Source: Saccharomonospora amisosensis
Lineage (GTDB): Bacteria; Actinomycetota; Actinomycetes; Mycobacteriales; Pseudonocardiaceae
DNA: 64,000 bases
Direction of reading: 5' to 3'
NCBI RefSeq assembly: GCF_011761185.1
Contig: NZ_JAAOYM010000002.1
Coordinates: forward strand, 62,001 to 126,000
The notes under the pieces: generated by a model
Told to the model about the DNA's origin: nothing
Database searches by the model: none
The model's input: the letters and a program-made list of their open reading frames with translations, nothing else
Part shown: positions 16,596-25,838 of the stretch, piece after piece
How positions within the stretch are numbered: position 1 is the first letter of the stretch
Layout: the number at the start of each line of letters is the position of its first letter
Position numbers and translations under genes: made by a program

Positions 16596-17849
16596 TCACC
16601 TGCGGTTCTCCATAGGAAGTGTGCCCATCATGCCTTGTCCGCCGTCTTCATCGGGTGAACGCCCACCATTGTTCGACCAGTTGTCCTCGACGCCGGTCGA
16701 GCCGCCCTCGCCACCGGGTGTGCGACCGTCACCGCCGGTACGCAGCACCACTGTCAGCAGCACGGTCACGAGCGCGACCAAAAGCACGAACGCCAGCCCG
16801 AGAAGTATCCACGCTCCCGAAAACCGGCGGCGTTGACCCGTCACTGTGAGGGGTGTCGCGGTGGGTGCGGAAGGGGGTCCTACCGGCCGCATCGACGGGT
16901 GAGAGCTGGGACCGACCGGTGTCATGGCGCTGGCCGGGACAGGACCACTCGTTGGTGTGAGCGGATTCACAGGTAGTGCCACGTATCCGGCGCTGACCAA
17001 ACCGGACGGAGGTGGTAATGGGTGGCCCGCCCTCACGGCGGCAACGGCGCCGGCGAACTCGCCGCCGCTGGCATAGCGCTGCCTAGGGTCCTTGATCATT
17101 GTAGCTTCGATCACAGCTCGCGCCCCTGGTGGAACGTCGGGCGGCAGCGGCGGCGCGATGTCCCTGATGTGCATCATCGCGACACTGACGGCGTTCTCCG
17201 AAAGGAACGGCCGGTGGCCAGCCAGGCACTCGTAGCCACACACGGCGAGTGAGTACACGTCACTGGCGGGCTCGGCGTCGTGCCCGAGTGCCTGCTCGGG
17301 GGCGATGTAGTGGGCGGTGCCCATGACCATGCCCGACCGGGTGACCGGTGCCGCGTCGGCGGCCTTGGCGATACCGAAGTCGGTCAGCTTGACCGTGCCC
17401 GTCGCCGTGACCAGGATGTTTCCCGGCTTGACGTCGCGATGCACCAGGCCCCGCTCGTGCGCGGCCTGTAGCGCCCGCCCCGCCTGCTCAAGAATGTCGA
17501 GCGTGCGGTCGGCCGACAGCCGCCGCTCGCGAGCAAGGATCGCTGCCAGCGGCTCGCCCGCCACCAGTTCCATCACCAGGAACGCGATCGAGTGCTCACC
17601 GGCCTGGGTCTCGCCGTAGTCGTGCACCGCCGCGATGCCGTGGTGGTTGAGCGAGGCCGTTGTGCGCGCCTCGGTGCGGAAGCGATGCAGGAACTCCGCG
17701 TCGCCGGACAACTCGGCCTTGAGGACCTTCACCGCCACGGTCCGATCGAGCCGCGTGTCGCTGGCTTCCCAGACCTCCCCCATTCCGCCGACCGCGATGC
17801 GTCCGGAGAGGCGATACCGCTCCGCGATCAGTTGTCCGGACGACAGCAT
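16596..17849 (-). CDS. pknA: Ser/Thr protein kinase PknA
   Basis: A 417-aa membrane kinase. The kinase domain shows the P-loop IAVGGMGEV, Lys41 (VAVK), Asp139 in HRDVKPGN, Asp157 in DFG and the activation loop ending [13 protein letters not shown] Pro/Ser/Thr juxtamembrane linker, one transmembrane helix ([20 protein letters not shown]) and a short outside tail of Gly/Asp/Asn follow, with no sensor domain, as in other PknA proteins. ATG at 17849 sits four bases after the pbpA stop. It presumably acts with PknB on division and envelope proteins. The 169-base gap to pknB is long enough for a separate pknB promoter. Confidence 0.95.
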   Translation of the reverse strand: MLSSGQLIAERYRLSGRIAVGGMGEVWEASDTRLDRTVAVKVLKAELSGDAEFLHRFRTEARTTASLNHHGIAAVHDYGETQAGEHSIAFLVMELVAGEPLAAILARERRLSADRTLDILEQAGRALQAAHERGLVHRDVKPGNILVTATGTVKLTDFGIAKAADAAPVTRSGMVMGTAHYIAPEQALGHDAEPASDVYSLAVCGYECLAGHRPFLSENAVSVAMMHIRDIAPPLPPDVPPGARAVIEATMIKDPRQRYASGGEFAGAVAAVRAGHPLPPPSGLVSAGYVALPVNPLTPTSGPVPASAMTPVGPSSHPSMRPVGPPSAPTATPLTVTGQRRRFSGAWILLGLAFVLLVALVTVLLTVVLRTGGDGRTPGGEGGSTGVEDNWSNNGGRSPDEDGGQGMMGTLPMENRR

Positions 17850-17853
17850 CGCC

Positions 17854-19323
17854 TCACCCGGCTCCGAGTGCGGCGGCGATCGTGGCCCTGCCGATCTCGG
17901 CGGCCACGGTGCCGCCGGTGGCGGCCAGCCCCCGGTTACCACCGGACTCGACGATCACGGCGATGGCCACCTTGGGGTCGTCGTAGGGAGCGAAGGCGGT
18001 GTACCAGGCGTGCGGCGGCGTCGCCTTCGGATCGGAGCCGTGCTCGGCGGTCCCGGTCTTCGAGGCGATCTTCAACGAGGAGTCCTTGCCACCACCGCTG
18101 GTGTTGGCCTCCGAAGCGATCATCATGTCCCGCAACACCGCCGCGTTCTCCGCCGACAGCGCGGGCTCGCCGGTGAGCTCCTCCGGGCTGAACTCCTCGA
18201 TGGTGGACAGATCCGGCGCCAGCAGCGCCTTCACCAACTGGGGTTTCATCGCGACGCCGCCGTTGGCGACCGTGGCCGACAGCAACGCGTCCTGCAGCGG
18301 GGTGAGCCGGACATCGCGTTGCCCGATCCCGCTTTGGTACAGCGCGGCCTGGCTCTCCAACTCGCCGAGCCCCGACGGCACGACGTTCATCGGAATCTGC
18401 AGGTCGGAAAGGCCGATACCGAAGTTGGCCGCGGTCTCCTCCAGCTTTTCCTTGCCGAGTTGACCCGCGATCTCGGCGTAGGCGGTGTTGCACGAGTAGG
18501 CCAGCGCGTCGGCGAGCGTGTTACCGGGGCAGGTGTTGCCCGCGAAGTTCTCAAGGGTCGTGCTGGTGCCCGGCAGTGTTACGTTCGAGGCTGTGGTCAC
18601 CTCGGTGTCGGCCGTGGCGCCGTTCTCGAGCGCGGCCGCCGTCGTCACGATCTTGAACGTGGAGCCGGGAGGGTAGGTCTCACGGACGGCCCGGTTCAGC
18701 ATCGGATTCGCCGGGTCGTTGTTGAACGCCTCCCACGCCTTCTGCTGCTTCTCCGCGTCGTGCGAGGCCAGCTTGTTGGGGTCGTAGGAGGGGGTCGAGA
18801 CCATGCCGAGGATGTCGCCCGTCTTCGGGTCGAGCGCGACAACAGCGCCGGTGTAGCCGTTGGCGACCATCGCCTGGTACGCCGCTTCCTGAACCGAGGG
18901 CTTCACGGTCAGTCGCACGTTGCCGCCGCGGGGATCCCTTCCGGTGATCATGTCGGAGAGCCTGCGTACGAACAGCCTTGGATCGGAGCCGTTGAGGAAC
19001 TCGTCCTGGGCTCGCTCGAGCCCGCCCGCGCCGTAGAGCACCGAGTAGTAGCCGGTGACCGGCGCGTACAGCGGACCGTTGCTGTAGGTGCGTCGGAACT
19101 GCAAGGTGTCGTCCGTCGGCTCCACGCCCGCGAGCACCTGGCCTGCTTCCTCGGACACGATCTTGCCGCGCTCGCGGGAGTACTCGTCGAGCAGCACCCG
19201 AGCGTTGCGTCCGTCGCTGCGGTAGTCGTCAGCGCGGACGACCTGGAGGTAGGTGGCGTTGGCCAGCAACAGCGTCACCATGACGAGCATCGTGATGCCG
19301 ACCTTGCGCAGCGGCGTGTTCAC
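17854..19323 (-). CDS. pbpA: Class B penicillin-binding protein PbpA
   Basis: A 489-aa D,D-transpeptidase. A short cytosolic start and one transmembrane helix ([20 protein letters not shown]) precede an N-terminal pedestal domain and a transpeptidase domain with all motifs: Ser221-x-x-Lys224 (GSTFK), Ser277-Cys-Asn279 (YSCN) and Lys422-Thr-Gly (SKTGTAEHG). It crosslinks peptidoglycan outside the membrane and pairs with the RodA-type polymerase encoded just upstream, whose stop it overlaps by four bases. In mycobacteria PbpA is phosphorylated by PknB and is needed for septation. Confidence 0.95.
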   Translation of the reverse strand: MNTPLRKVGITMLVMVTLLLANATYLQVVRADDYRSDGRNARVLLDEYSRERGKIVSEEAGQVLAGVEPTDDTLQFRRTYSNGPLYAPVTGYYSVLYGAGGLERAQDEFLNGSDPRLFVRRLSDMITGRDPRGGNVRLTVKPSVQEAAYQAMVANGYTGAVVALDPKTGDILGMVSTPSYDPNKLASHDAEKQQKAWEAFNNDPANPMLNRAVRETYPPGSTFKIVTTAAALENGATADTEVTTASNVTLPGTSTTLENFAGNTCPGNTLADALAYSCNTAYAEIAGQLGKEKLEETAANFGIGLSDLQIPMNVVPSGLGELESQAALYQSGIGQRDVRLTPLQDALLSATVANGGVAMKPQLVKALLAPDLSTIEEFSPEELTGEPALSAENAAVLRDMMIASEANTSGGGKDSSLKIASKTGTAEHGSDPKATPPHAWYTAFAPYDDPKVAIAVIVESGGNRGLAATGGTVAAEIGRATIAAALGAG

Positions 19324-20825
19324 TGCTGCCTACCCCCTTCACCCACGGCGCCTGGCTGACCTTGAGCCGGTGGACGCTGCACCATCACGGTGTGGGCCTC
19401 CGCAAGCGGAGCCTGCGACTGTGGCCGTGGCCGTGCGGGCTGTTGCGGCCGACGCGCCGCGTCGGAGATCCGCAGCAGCAGCGCGATCAGCACGTAGTTG
19501 GCCAGTAGTGAGGAACCACCGGCGGAAAGGAACGGCGTGGTGATGCCGGTCATGGGGATCAACTTGGTGACACCGCCGACGATCACGAACACCTGCATGA
19601 TGATCGTGAAGGACAACCCGCCGCCGAGGAGCTTGCCGAAGGTGTCGCGTACCGCGAGCGCGCTGCGCATCCCACGCATCGCCAGCAGGAGGTAGATCAT
19701 CAGGATCGCGCCGAGGCCGACGAACCCGAGTTCCTCACCGAGTGCGGCGGAGATGAAGTCCGTGCTGGCCTCCGGGACGGTCTCCGGCCTGCCGGAGCCC
19801 AGACCGGTACCGAACACCCCACCCGTGCCGAGGCCGAAGAGCCCCTGCGCGATCTGGTACCCGCCGCCCGCGTCGTTGTACGTGGCCAGCGGGTCGATCC
19901 AGTTCGCGACGCGCTGCTGCACGTGTGTGAAGAGCTGGTATGCGATCAGCGCGCCGACGAGGAACATGCTCAGCCCCACGACCACCCAGATCACGCGCTC
20001 GGTGGCGACGTAGAGCATCATCAGCACGATGCCGAAGAACAGCAGTGCGGTGCCGAGGTCCTTCTCGAACACGAGGATGCCAAGGCACACAACGGCCGCG
20101 ATGATGATCGGGCCGAGGTCGCGGGCTCGTGGCAGTTCCACATTCATGACGCGCTTGCCCGCCGTCATGAACAGGTCTCGCTTCGCCACGAGGAACGAGG
20201 CGAAGAAGATCATCAACAGGATCTTGGCGAACTCGCCGGGCTGGATGGAGAAGCCCGGCAGCTTCAGCCACACCTTCGCGCCGTTGACCTCGGAAAGCGA
20301 ACTGGGCAGCAGGGCGGGCAACGCCAGCGCCGCGATGCCGATCAGGCCGAACGTGTATGCGTAACGGGTCAGCGTTCGGTGATCCGAGACGATCAACAGC
20401 ACACCGAGGAACAGCGCGAGGGCGAGCACGGTGAACAGCACCTGCCGCGGCGCGTTGGAAGTGATTTCCTCACTGAGTGCGAGCGCCTTCTGCTCGCGCG
20501 CCAGGTCGATACGGTAGATCATCACCAGACCCAGGCCGTTGAGCAGTGCCACGCACGGCAGGATCAACGGGTCGGCGTACGGCGCCCAGCGGCGCACCGC
20601 GAGGTGCGCGACGGCGAAGATCGCCAGGTAGGCCAGCCCGTACCAGATCAGTGAGAACGACAGCTCACGTTCCTGGTTGGCCTGTACGAGCATGAACGCC
20701 GAGGTGACGATTACCGCCGCGAAGGCGAGCAGCCCCAGTTCGGTGCCTCGCCTTGTCGGCAACTCACGTGGCGGGTTGGTTGTGTACGCGTCCGCCGCCC
20801 CCGACATCGCTGCGGGTTGAGCCAT
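19320..20825 (-). CDS. rodA: SEDS peptidoglycan polymerase RodA/FtsW type
   Basis: A 501-aa polytopic protein with about ten or more transmembrane segments. SEDS landmarks are present: GYQIAQGLFGLGTGGVFGTG with the large extracellular loop, EELGFVG, and GGVTKLIPMTGITTPFLSAG, ending with a cytosolic Gln/Pro-rich tail. It polymerises lipid II as the glycosyltransferase partner of PbpA. It overlaps pstP by one base and pbpA by four, so the three are translated as a coupled set. RodA rather than FtsW is inferred from gene order. Confidence 0.94.
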   Translation of the reverse strand: MAQPAAMSGAADAYTTNPPRELPTRRGTELGLLAFAAVIVTSAFMLVQANQERELSFSLIWYGLAYLAIFAVAHLAVRRWAPYADPLILPCVALLNGLGLVMIYRIDLAREQKALALSEEITSNAPRQVLFTVLALALFLGVLLIVSDHRTLTRYAYTFGLIGIAALALPALLPSSLSEVNGAKVWLKLPGFSIQPGEFAKILLMIFFASFLVAKRDLFMTAGKRVMNVELPRARDLGPIIIAAVVCLGILVFEKDLGTALLFFGIVLMMLYVATERVIWVVVGLSMFLVGALIAYQLFTHVQQRVANWIDPLATYNDAGGGYQIAQGLFGLGTGGVFGTGLGSGRPETVPEASTDFISAALGEELGFVGLGAILMIYLLLAMRGMRSALAVRDTFGKLLGGGLSFTIIMQVFVIVGGVTKLIPMTGITTPFLSAGGSSLLANYVLIALLLRISDAARRPQQPARPRPQSQAPLAEAHTVMVQRPPAQGQPGAVGEGGRQQ

Positions 20826-22210
20826 CAGTTACCGCCTGCGCTGGGCGCCGGGCGGCAGTCCACGCCCGGCCGCTGGCCGCCCTCCGGCTGTTGCGCCGCT
20901 GTCGTCTCAGTCGGTTGCCGCGACGACCCGCCCTGCTCGATCCCGCCGAGGCCGCCGCCCTGCGGCTGGTCGGTGTCGCAGATTTCGAGCATGTTGTTGC
21001 GACGGAGAGTGTCGATATAGTCGCGTGACTCCGACAGCCCGTCGCGCTTGACCCCGTTGCGTACCGCGACGCGGGCGTCCTGTTGCAGGTCCTGCACCCG
21101 CAGCGGCTCGCACAGCGACGCACCGGGCGGGCAGGAACCCTCCGAAACCCGGTGCAGGTCGAAGCCCAGGATGCTTCCGGGAACGCCCTGGAAGACGACG
21201 ACTTCCTGGTTCGTGCCGACGCCGACGTAGTACTGCCTCAGCACGAAGTAGCGGGTGGCGATCACGGCTGCCGCGAGCAGGATCAGCGCGAGCCCGAGGG
21301 CGACGAGTAGCCGAATCCGCTTACGGCGCTTGGCTTTTGGGTCCGGCGCCTGCTCGGCCTGCTCCGACTGTTGCTGCGGTGGGGGCGGCGGCGCCGTGAG
21401 AGCCCTCGCCCTCGCGGCGGGTGAGTCGCCCTGATGGCCTTCGTCGCTGCCATCGCCTGCCGCGCCGCCGACGATGGGCGCGTCCTCGCCGAAGTCCACG
21501 TCGACGACGTCGGCGATGATCACGGTGACGTTGTCCGTGCCACCGCCCTTGAGCGCCAGTTCGATCATGCGGTCGGCGCATTCCTGCGGGTCAGGGATGC
21601 GCATGGCCTCGGCGAGAGTCTCGTTGCTGACCATGCCCGACAGCCCGTCGGAGCACAGCAGGTACCGGTCGCCCGCGCGCGCCTCCCGCACGGTGAAGCT
21701 CGGCTCCACTTCGTGCCCGGTGAGCGCCTTCAGCAACAGTGACCGCTGCGGGTGGGTCGCGGCCTCGTCCTCAGTGATGCGGCCCTGCTCGAGCAGTTCG
21801 TTGACGAAGCTGTCGTCACGGGTGATCTGGGAGAACTGCCCGTTGCGCAGCAGGTAGGCACGTGAGTCGCCGACATGCACGAGGCCGAGTCTCGACCCGG
21901 AGAACAGCACGGCGGTGAGCGTCGTGCCCATTCCGTCGAGGTCCGGGTCGTTGGCGACGAGTTCGGAGATCGCCTGGTTGCCCTGGTGTACCGCCTCACG
22001 CAACTGCGTGACCAGGTCGTCGCCGGGTTCGTCGTCGTCGAGGGGGGCAAGCGAGGCGATGACCACCTTGCTGGCGACCTCACCGGCGGCGTGGCCGCCC
22101 ATGCCGTCTGCGAGTGCGAGCAGGCGCGGGCCGGCGTACACCGAGTCCTGGTTGCTCGAACGGACCAGGCCACGGTCACTGCGGGCCGCGTAGCGAAGGA
22201 CGAGAGTCAT
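20825..22210 (-). CDS. pstP: PP2C-type Ser/Thr phosphatase PstP
   Basis: A 461-aa membrane phosphatase that reverses PknA and PknB signalling. The cytosolic PP2C domain (1-240) begins LRYAARSDRGLVRSSNQDSV. Metal-binding motifs are clear: ALADGMGGHAAGE, VHVGDSRAYLLR, LLCSDGLSGMV and GGTDNVTVII. A disordered Pro/Gln linker, one transmembrane helix (LLVALGLALILLAAAVIATR) and an extracellular domain of about 150 aa with three Cys follow. ATG at 22210 overlaps the fhaB stop (ATGA). Confidence 0.96.
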   Translation of the reverse strand: MTLVLRYAARSDRGLVRSSNQDSVYAGPRLLALADGMGGHAAGEVASKVVIASLAPLDDDEPGDDLVTQLREAVHQGNQAISELVANDPDLDGMGTTLTAVLFSGSRLGLVHVGDSRAYLLRNGQFSQITRDDSFVNELLEQGRITEDEAATHPQRSLLLKALTGHEVEPSFTVREARAGDRYLLCSDGLSGMVSNETLAEAMRIPDPQECADRMIELALKGGGTDNVTVIIADVVDVDFGEDAPIVGGAAGDGSDEGHQGDSPAARARALTAPPPPPQQQSEQAEQAPDPKAKRRKRIRLLVALGLALILLAAAVIATRYFVLRQYYVGVGTNQEVVVFQGVPGSILGFDLHRVSEGSCPPGASLCEPLRVQDLQQDARVAVRNGVKRDGLSESRDYIDTLRRNNMLEICDTDQPQGGGLGGIEQGGSSRQPTETTAAQQPEGGQRPGVDCRPAPSAGGN

Positions 22211-22668
22211 GGGCGAAGCTCGATCACCGTCTTGCCTATCCGGATGGGGACGCCGAGTGGAACTCGGAGGGGTGCAGTGACCTTAGCCCGGTCCAGGTAG
22301 GTCCCGTTCGTCGAGCCCAAATCTTCCACATACCACTCGTTGCCTCGCAGTGAAAGCCGGGCGTGCCGGGTCGAGGCGTAGTCGTCGTCGAGGACAAGGG
22401 TCGAGTCGTCCGCCCGCCCGATCAGGATCGGCCTGCCGTCCAGGGCGATCCGTGTTCCGGCCAGCGCACCGTGGGTAACCACCAGTTGCCGTGGCGTCTT
22501 GCCACCGCGCGGCCTCTTCTCCTTTCCGCGCCGAAAGCTCGGCACATTGACCCGCAGCCCGGATGCCGCATAGAGATCCGAGCGCACCACGCGTAACGCT
22601 GCGAACACGAACAGCCAGAGCAGCAGCAGAAACCCCGCTCTGGTGAGTTGTACGACCAGCTCCGGCAC
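22207..22668 (-). CDS. fhaB: FHA-domain protein FhaB (FipA)
   Basis: A 153-aa protein with one N-terminal transmembrane helix (LTRAGFLLLLWLFVFAALRV), a basic linker and a cytosolic FHA domain (ILIGRADDSTLVLDDDYAST, then RHARLSLRGNEWYVEDLGST and NGTYLDRAKV). The phosphothreonine-binding Arg, Ser, and the RHA and GSTNGT motifs are all present. It binds phosphorylated PknA/PknB or FtsZ-ring partners. GTG at 22668 (VPELVVQLTRAGF) gives the conserved N-terminus and has GGGAG upstream; longer frames are not conserved-looking. Confidence 0.93.
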   Translation of the reverse strand: MPELVVQLTRAGFLLLLWLFVFAALRVVRSDLYAASGLRVNVPSFRRGKEKRPRGGKTPRQLVVTHGALAGTRIALDGRPILIGRADDSTLVLDDDYASTRHARLSLRGNEWYVEDLGSTNGTYLDRAKVTAPLRVPLGVPIRIGKTVIELRP

Positions 22669-22758
22669 CTGTTGTGTCAGCTCCCGCCTTTTCGCGCCCA
22701 TCCCGTGGCGCCGTGCTCTTCTCCTGGTTGGTTCCAGCGACTCGCGGCCCACGGGACC

Positions 22759-22806
22759 CCCGCATGGCCGCCATTATGCGGGACGAACCCGCGCGGGCCA
22801 TGCGGG
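22759..22806. repeat. Inverted repeat between fhaA and fhaB
   Basis: An 11-bp perfect stem (22759-22769 with 22796-22806) encloses a 26-base loop that itself holds a GCGGG/CCCGC hairpin. It lies in the 156-base gap after the fhaA stop on the transcribed strand and could terminate, attenuate or process the fhaA message ahead of fhaB. Confidence 0.55.
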
Positions 22807-22824
22807 ATGGGGGAAAAGGCCGCC

Positions 22825-24090
22825 TCAGCCCTGGGTACGGAACACCAGGGAGGAGTGTCCGACCCTGATGACATCACCATCGGCGAGCTGCCAGGTTTGC
22901 ACGGGCGTGCCGTTGACAGTGGTGCCGTTGGTCGATCCGATGTCGGCGAGTGTCGCGCTCTGGCCGTCCCAGGTGATCTCGAGGTGACGTCGCGACACCC
23001 CGGTGTCCGGCAGGCGGAAGTCGGCGTCCTGACCCCGGCCGACGACGTTGCCGCCCTGCTTGAGCGCGTAGGTGCGGTTGGAGCCGTCGTCGAGCTGCAA
23101 CATGGCGTTCAGTTGCCTGCCGCCACCTGGTCCAGGGGGCGCGTATCCCTGCTGTCCGTAGGGGTCGCCACCGGGGGGCGGAGCCTGTGCCGGGTAACCA
23201 CCGGGCGGGCTCGGCGGGGCCGCGTAGCCCTGGTCGTAGCCGGGAGCGGGTGGTTGGCCGTAGCCCTGGTCGTAGCCGGGGGCCGGTGGTTGGCCGTAGC
23301 CCTGGTCGTAGCCGGGGGCCGGTGGTTGGCCGTAGCCCTGGTCGTAGCCGGGGGCCGGTGGTTGGCCGTAGCCCTGGTCGTAGCCGGGGGCCGGTGGTTG
23401 GCCGTAGCCCTGGTCGTAGCCGGGGGCCGGTGGTTGGCCGTAGCCCTGGTCGTAGCCGGGGGCCGGTGGTTGGCCGTAGCCCTGGTCGTAGCCGGGGGCC
23501 GGTGGTTGGCCGTAGCCCTGGTCGTAGCCGGGGGCCGGCGGTTGGCCGTAGCCCTGGTCGTAACCGGGCTGTCCCTGTCCGTAGCCGTACTGGCCCTGCT
23601 GGCCGTACGGATCACCCTGGTCGTATTGGCCGTAGCCGCCGGGCTGGCTCATTGGTCGGTCTCCTGCGTCGCTGGGTCGTGCTGACCGTGCCGAAGCCCC
23701 GGCGCCGTGTTGTTTGACGTCGGGGTCGACGGTCGAGCGGGTCCTGAACTTTCCAGTATGCAGCGCCTCGTTGCGCTCGAGCGAAACTACGACGTCACCA
23801 TAGGTGTCCCAGCCGTGCTCGGCGAGGTGCTGTGCGACTGCTTCGGCGAGCACTCGGGTGACCCGCTGCTCGTCTTCGGCCATCCGGTCGTAATCGGTGA
23901 CTCCCAGAGACACGATGTAGTGATTGGGCGCGAGTCTGCGCCCGCCGGCGAGCTCACGAACGTTGTCCTCACACTCACGCTCCAGTTCATGCGCCACCTC
24001 GGCAGTGACGACGTTGCCACCGAATATCCGCGCGAAGGCGTCACCCACGAGCGACTCGAGGCGCCGATCGAAGCGCTGTACGCGTCCCAC
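22825..24090 (-). CDS. fhaA: FHA-domain protein FhaA with DUF3662 and PGYDQGYGQ repeats
   Basis: A 421-aa cytosolic protein. The N-terminal DUF3662 domain (1-125: [30 protein letters not shown]) is followed by a Gly/Tyr/Gln/Pro disordered region and a C-terminal FHA domain ([34 protein letters not shown]). In mycobacteria FhaA binds phosphorylated MurJ/MviN and PknB targets to control peptidoglycan synthesis. GTG at 24090 is preceded by GGAGGGAGGAGG and gives the known start [10 protein letters not shown]. The disordered region carries nine near-identical 12-residue repeats. It is the first gene of the kinase-side operon. Confidence 0.95.
   Translation of the reverse strand: MGRVQRFDRRLESLVGDAFARIFGGNVVTAEVAHELERECEDNVRELAGGRRLAPNHYIVSLGVTDYDRMAEDEQRVTRVLAEAVAQHLAEHGWDTYGDVVVSLERNEALHTGKFRTRSTVDPDVKQHGAGASARSARPSDAGDRPMSQPGGYGQYDQGDPYGQQGQYGYGQGQPGYDQGYGQPPAPGYDQGYGQPPAPGYDQGYGQPPAPGYDQGYGQPPAPGYDQGYGQPPAPGYDQGYGQPPAPGYDQGYGQPPAPGYDQGYGQPPAPGYDQGYGQPPAPGYDQGYAAPPSPPGGYPAQAPPPGGDPYGQQGYAPPGPGGGRQLNAMLQLDDGSNRTYALKQGGNVVGRGQDADFRLPDTGVSRRHLEITWDGQSATLADIGSTNGTTVNGTPVQTWQLADGDVIRVGHSSLVFRTQG
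23233..23556 (-). repeat. Nine tandem 36-bp repeats inside fhaA
   Basis: Nine back-to-back 36-bp units each encode [12 protein letters not shown] (any phase). The seven inner copies look identical at DNA level; only the first and last differ by a few bases. A degenerate copy flanks each end ([21 protein letters not shown]). Such identity despite codon freedom means recent expansion or gene conversion, and copy number probably varies between strains. Confidence 0.95.
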
Positions 24091-24217
24091 CGGGCGACCT
24101 CCTCCCTCCTGGTTGGCCTTCCGAACGCATCGTATCTGGGATCGGGGCTCGAAACACCGGGGCCGGTGAAACGGCCATCCGGCGCCTGCTACGCTGATCT
24201 GGCTGCTGCGGTTACTC

Positions 24218-24303
24218 GGGCGAGTGGCGGAATGGCAGACGCGCACGGTTCAGGTCCGTGTGTCCGGAAGGACGTGAGGGTTCAACTCCCTCCTCGCCCA
24301 CCA
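24218..24303 (+). tRNA. tRNA-Leu (anticodon CAG)
   Basis: An 86-nt class II tRNA. The acceptor stem GGGCGAG pairs with CTCGCCC, followed by A and an encoded CCA. The anticodon arm is CACGG-TTCAGGT-CCGTG with anticodon CAG; a variable arm (TGTCCGGAAGGACG region) and the T-arm GAGGGTTCAACTCCCTC are present. The D-loop includes the G-G of TGGC/GGCAGAC. It is transcribed away from fhaA. Confidence 0.95.
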
Positions 24304-24637
24304 GATCCTCATCACGCAGGTATATCCTCACAAGCTCTGATCGGGTCTTCCCTTTCATGGTGCCGCACGCCGTTGAGCTCGAAAGTGCCTCGACCCTTCG
24401 TGGGTCGGTTCGCGGTGACAGGCCTGCCGGCGGAGTCCACCGCGCATCGCACCCCTTGCGTCTGATCAATATCAGGGTTTCGGCCACACCCATTTGGTGA
24501 GGTGGACAGCACGTTCGAGAGTCCGCGGCTTGCAGCCGCGCTATCCGTTGCCTGCGTGAACCGCCCTTGTCCGGTCGAGCGGAGCTTCACCCATAATCAT
24601 GCGGTTTGGATCAGGTAACGGCGGGAGGCATTGTCCG
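24304..24637. other. Intergenic region after tRNA-Leu, no confident gene
   Basis: About 330 bases with no supported gene. On the minus strand a frame reads TKGRGTFELNGVRHHERE, slightly coding-like, but without a usable start or known family. Because tRNA 3' ends are common integration sites, this could be the eroded edge of an old element; there is no flanking repeat of the tRNA end that I can see. The last bases hold the ribosome-binding site (GGGAGG, 24623-24628) of the next gene. Confidence 0.4.
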
Positions 24638-25678
24638 TTGGAAAGCCAGTGGTCGGCGCGAACGCGGGCGGTTGTCGCCGGACGACCCGCCGGTGACACG
24701 GAACCGATGAACGTTCCCATCGTCGCGGCAAGCAGCCTCGGTCTGGGCTATTCGAGGGAGGACGGCACCGCGACGTGGGCCGCACTCGAGGAGGCGATCG
24801 GCGAACTGGAGGGTGGAACGGCCACCGCGTTCGCATCGGGCATCGCTACGGTTTCGGCGGTGCTCGACCAGTTCAGCGTGCCGGTGACCGTCGCGGTGCC
24901 CGTCGACAGTTACGCGGGCACCCGTGGTGTGCTCGAGCACGGTGAGCGCACCGGTCGCGTGCGGACCGTGCGGATCGCACCCGAGGACACCGGTGCGTGG
25001 ATCGCCGCCTCTGCCGAAGCCGACCTGCTGTGGCTGGAGTCACCGACCAACCCCAGCCTGCGCCTTGTGGACATCACCGCCGTCGCGAACGCCGCGGCCA
25101 CGCAGGAGCGGCCACCCAAAATCGTGGTGGACAACACGTTCGCGACACCGCTCGGGCAGCAGCCACTCGCGTTGGGGGCCGACATCGTGGTGCACAGCGC
25201 GACGAAGTTCATCGGCGGTCACAGCGATCTCCTGCTCGGGCTCACGGTGACGGCGGACGAAACCCTCGCCGCAGGCCTGCGCGACGCGCGAACCAGGGGT
25301 GGTGCCACTCCTGGCGCGCTGGAGGCTTGGCTGGCGCTTCGCGGGCTGCGCACCCTTGCGGTGCGGTATGCCGAAGCGTCGCAGACGGCCACGCTGCTCG
25401 CTCGGCGGCTTTCCGAGCACCCGGCGGTGACCGTGGTGCGCTACCCGGGATCGGGCGCGATGCTGGCTTTCGAGGTCGCCGATGCCGAGTCGGCCGACCG
25501 GTTGTGTGCCGGGCTGCGGCTGATCCGGCACGCCACGAGCCTCGGCGGTGTGGAGAGCACCATCGAACGCAGAGCCGCGCGGGCCGGTGACGCGCATGTG
25601 CCCGGTGGTCTACTCCGGTTGAGTGTGGGGCTCGAGGACCCCGAAGATCTGTGGCGCGATTTGGACTGTGCGTTGTAG
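24638..25678 (+). CDS. Cys/Met metabolism PLP-dependent enzyme (cystathionine synthase/lyase-like)
   Basis: A 346-aa fold-type I PLP enzyme of the MetB/MetC family. Seen: RTRAVVAGRPAG and VPIVAASSLGLGYSREDGT at the start, ATAFASGIATVSAVL (PLP phosphate-binding Ser/Gly), LLWLESPTNPSL, VVDNTFATPLGQQPLALGAD, the PLP lysine in VHSATKFIGGHSD, and the C-terminal ATSLGGVESTIE. It is shorter than the usual 380-400 aa, mostly within the C-terminal domain, so the exact reaction (gamma-synthase, lyase or sulfhydrylase) is open. The start is TTG, chosen for GGGAGG nine bases ahead; an upstream in-frame ATG at 24599 lacks a site. Confidence 0.87.
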   Translation: MESQWSARTRAVVAGRPAGDTEPMNVPIVAASSLGLGYSREDGTATWAALEEAIGELEGGTATAFASGIATVSAVLDQFSVPVTVAVPVDSYAGTRGVLEHGERTGRVRTVRIAPEDTGAWIAASAEADLLWLESPTNPSLRLVDITAVANAAATQERPPKIVVDNTFATPLGQQPLALGADIVVHSATKFIGGHSDLLLGLTVTADETLAAGLRDARTRGGATPGALEAWLALRGLRTLAVRYAEASQTATLLARRLSEHPAVTVVRYPGSGAMLAFEVADAESADRLCAGLRLIRHATSLGGVESTIERRAARAGDAHVPGGLLRLSVGLEDPEDLWRDLDCAL

Positions 25679-25838
25679 TCAGTGAACTTGGGGGCCACAA
25701 TTTTCACTCAAATGAGTGCCGCTTAACACTGCTTTGATGCTCTGTGTATGCTCCGCTCTCGCTGGGAAGTCTGATCTTCACTCGAGCCGGGGGAACGAAA
25801 TAGTCCCGCGCTCCCTGGAATGTGGGCTAAGGAGATTC

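Noticed and set aside
17635-19359. 574-codon plus-strand frame across pbpA and pknA
   Set aside because: It is a mirror of the real genes due to high GC; its residues show Arg/Val/Gly bias and no domain, while the opposite strand has all catalytic motifs.
23233-23556. CRISPR array
   Set aside because: The repeat units are contiguous with no unique spacers, and they are in frame with the fhaA protein.
23187-23717. Repetitive plus-strand frames with [12 protein letters not shown] units opposite fhaA
   Set aside because: They are the reverse reading of the 36-bp repeat and have no start signal or flanking domain.
24212-24493. Minus-strand frame ending [20 protein letters not shown], often annotated as a protein
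   Set aside because: This is the antisense of tRNA-Leu; the same artefact appears beside leucine and serine tRNAs in many genomes.
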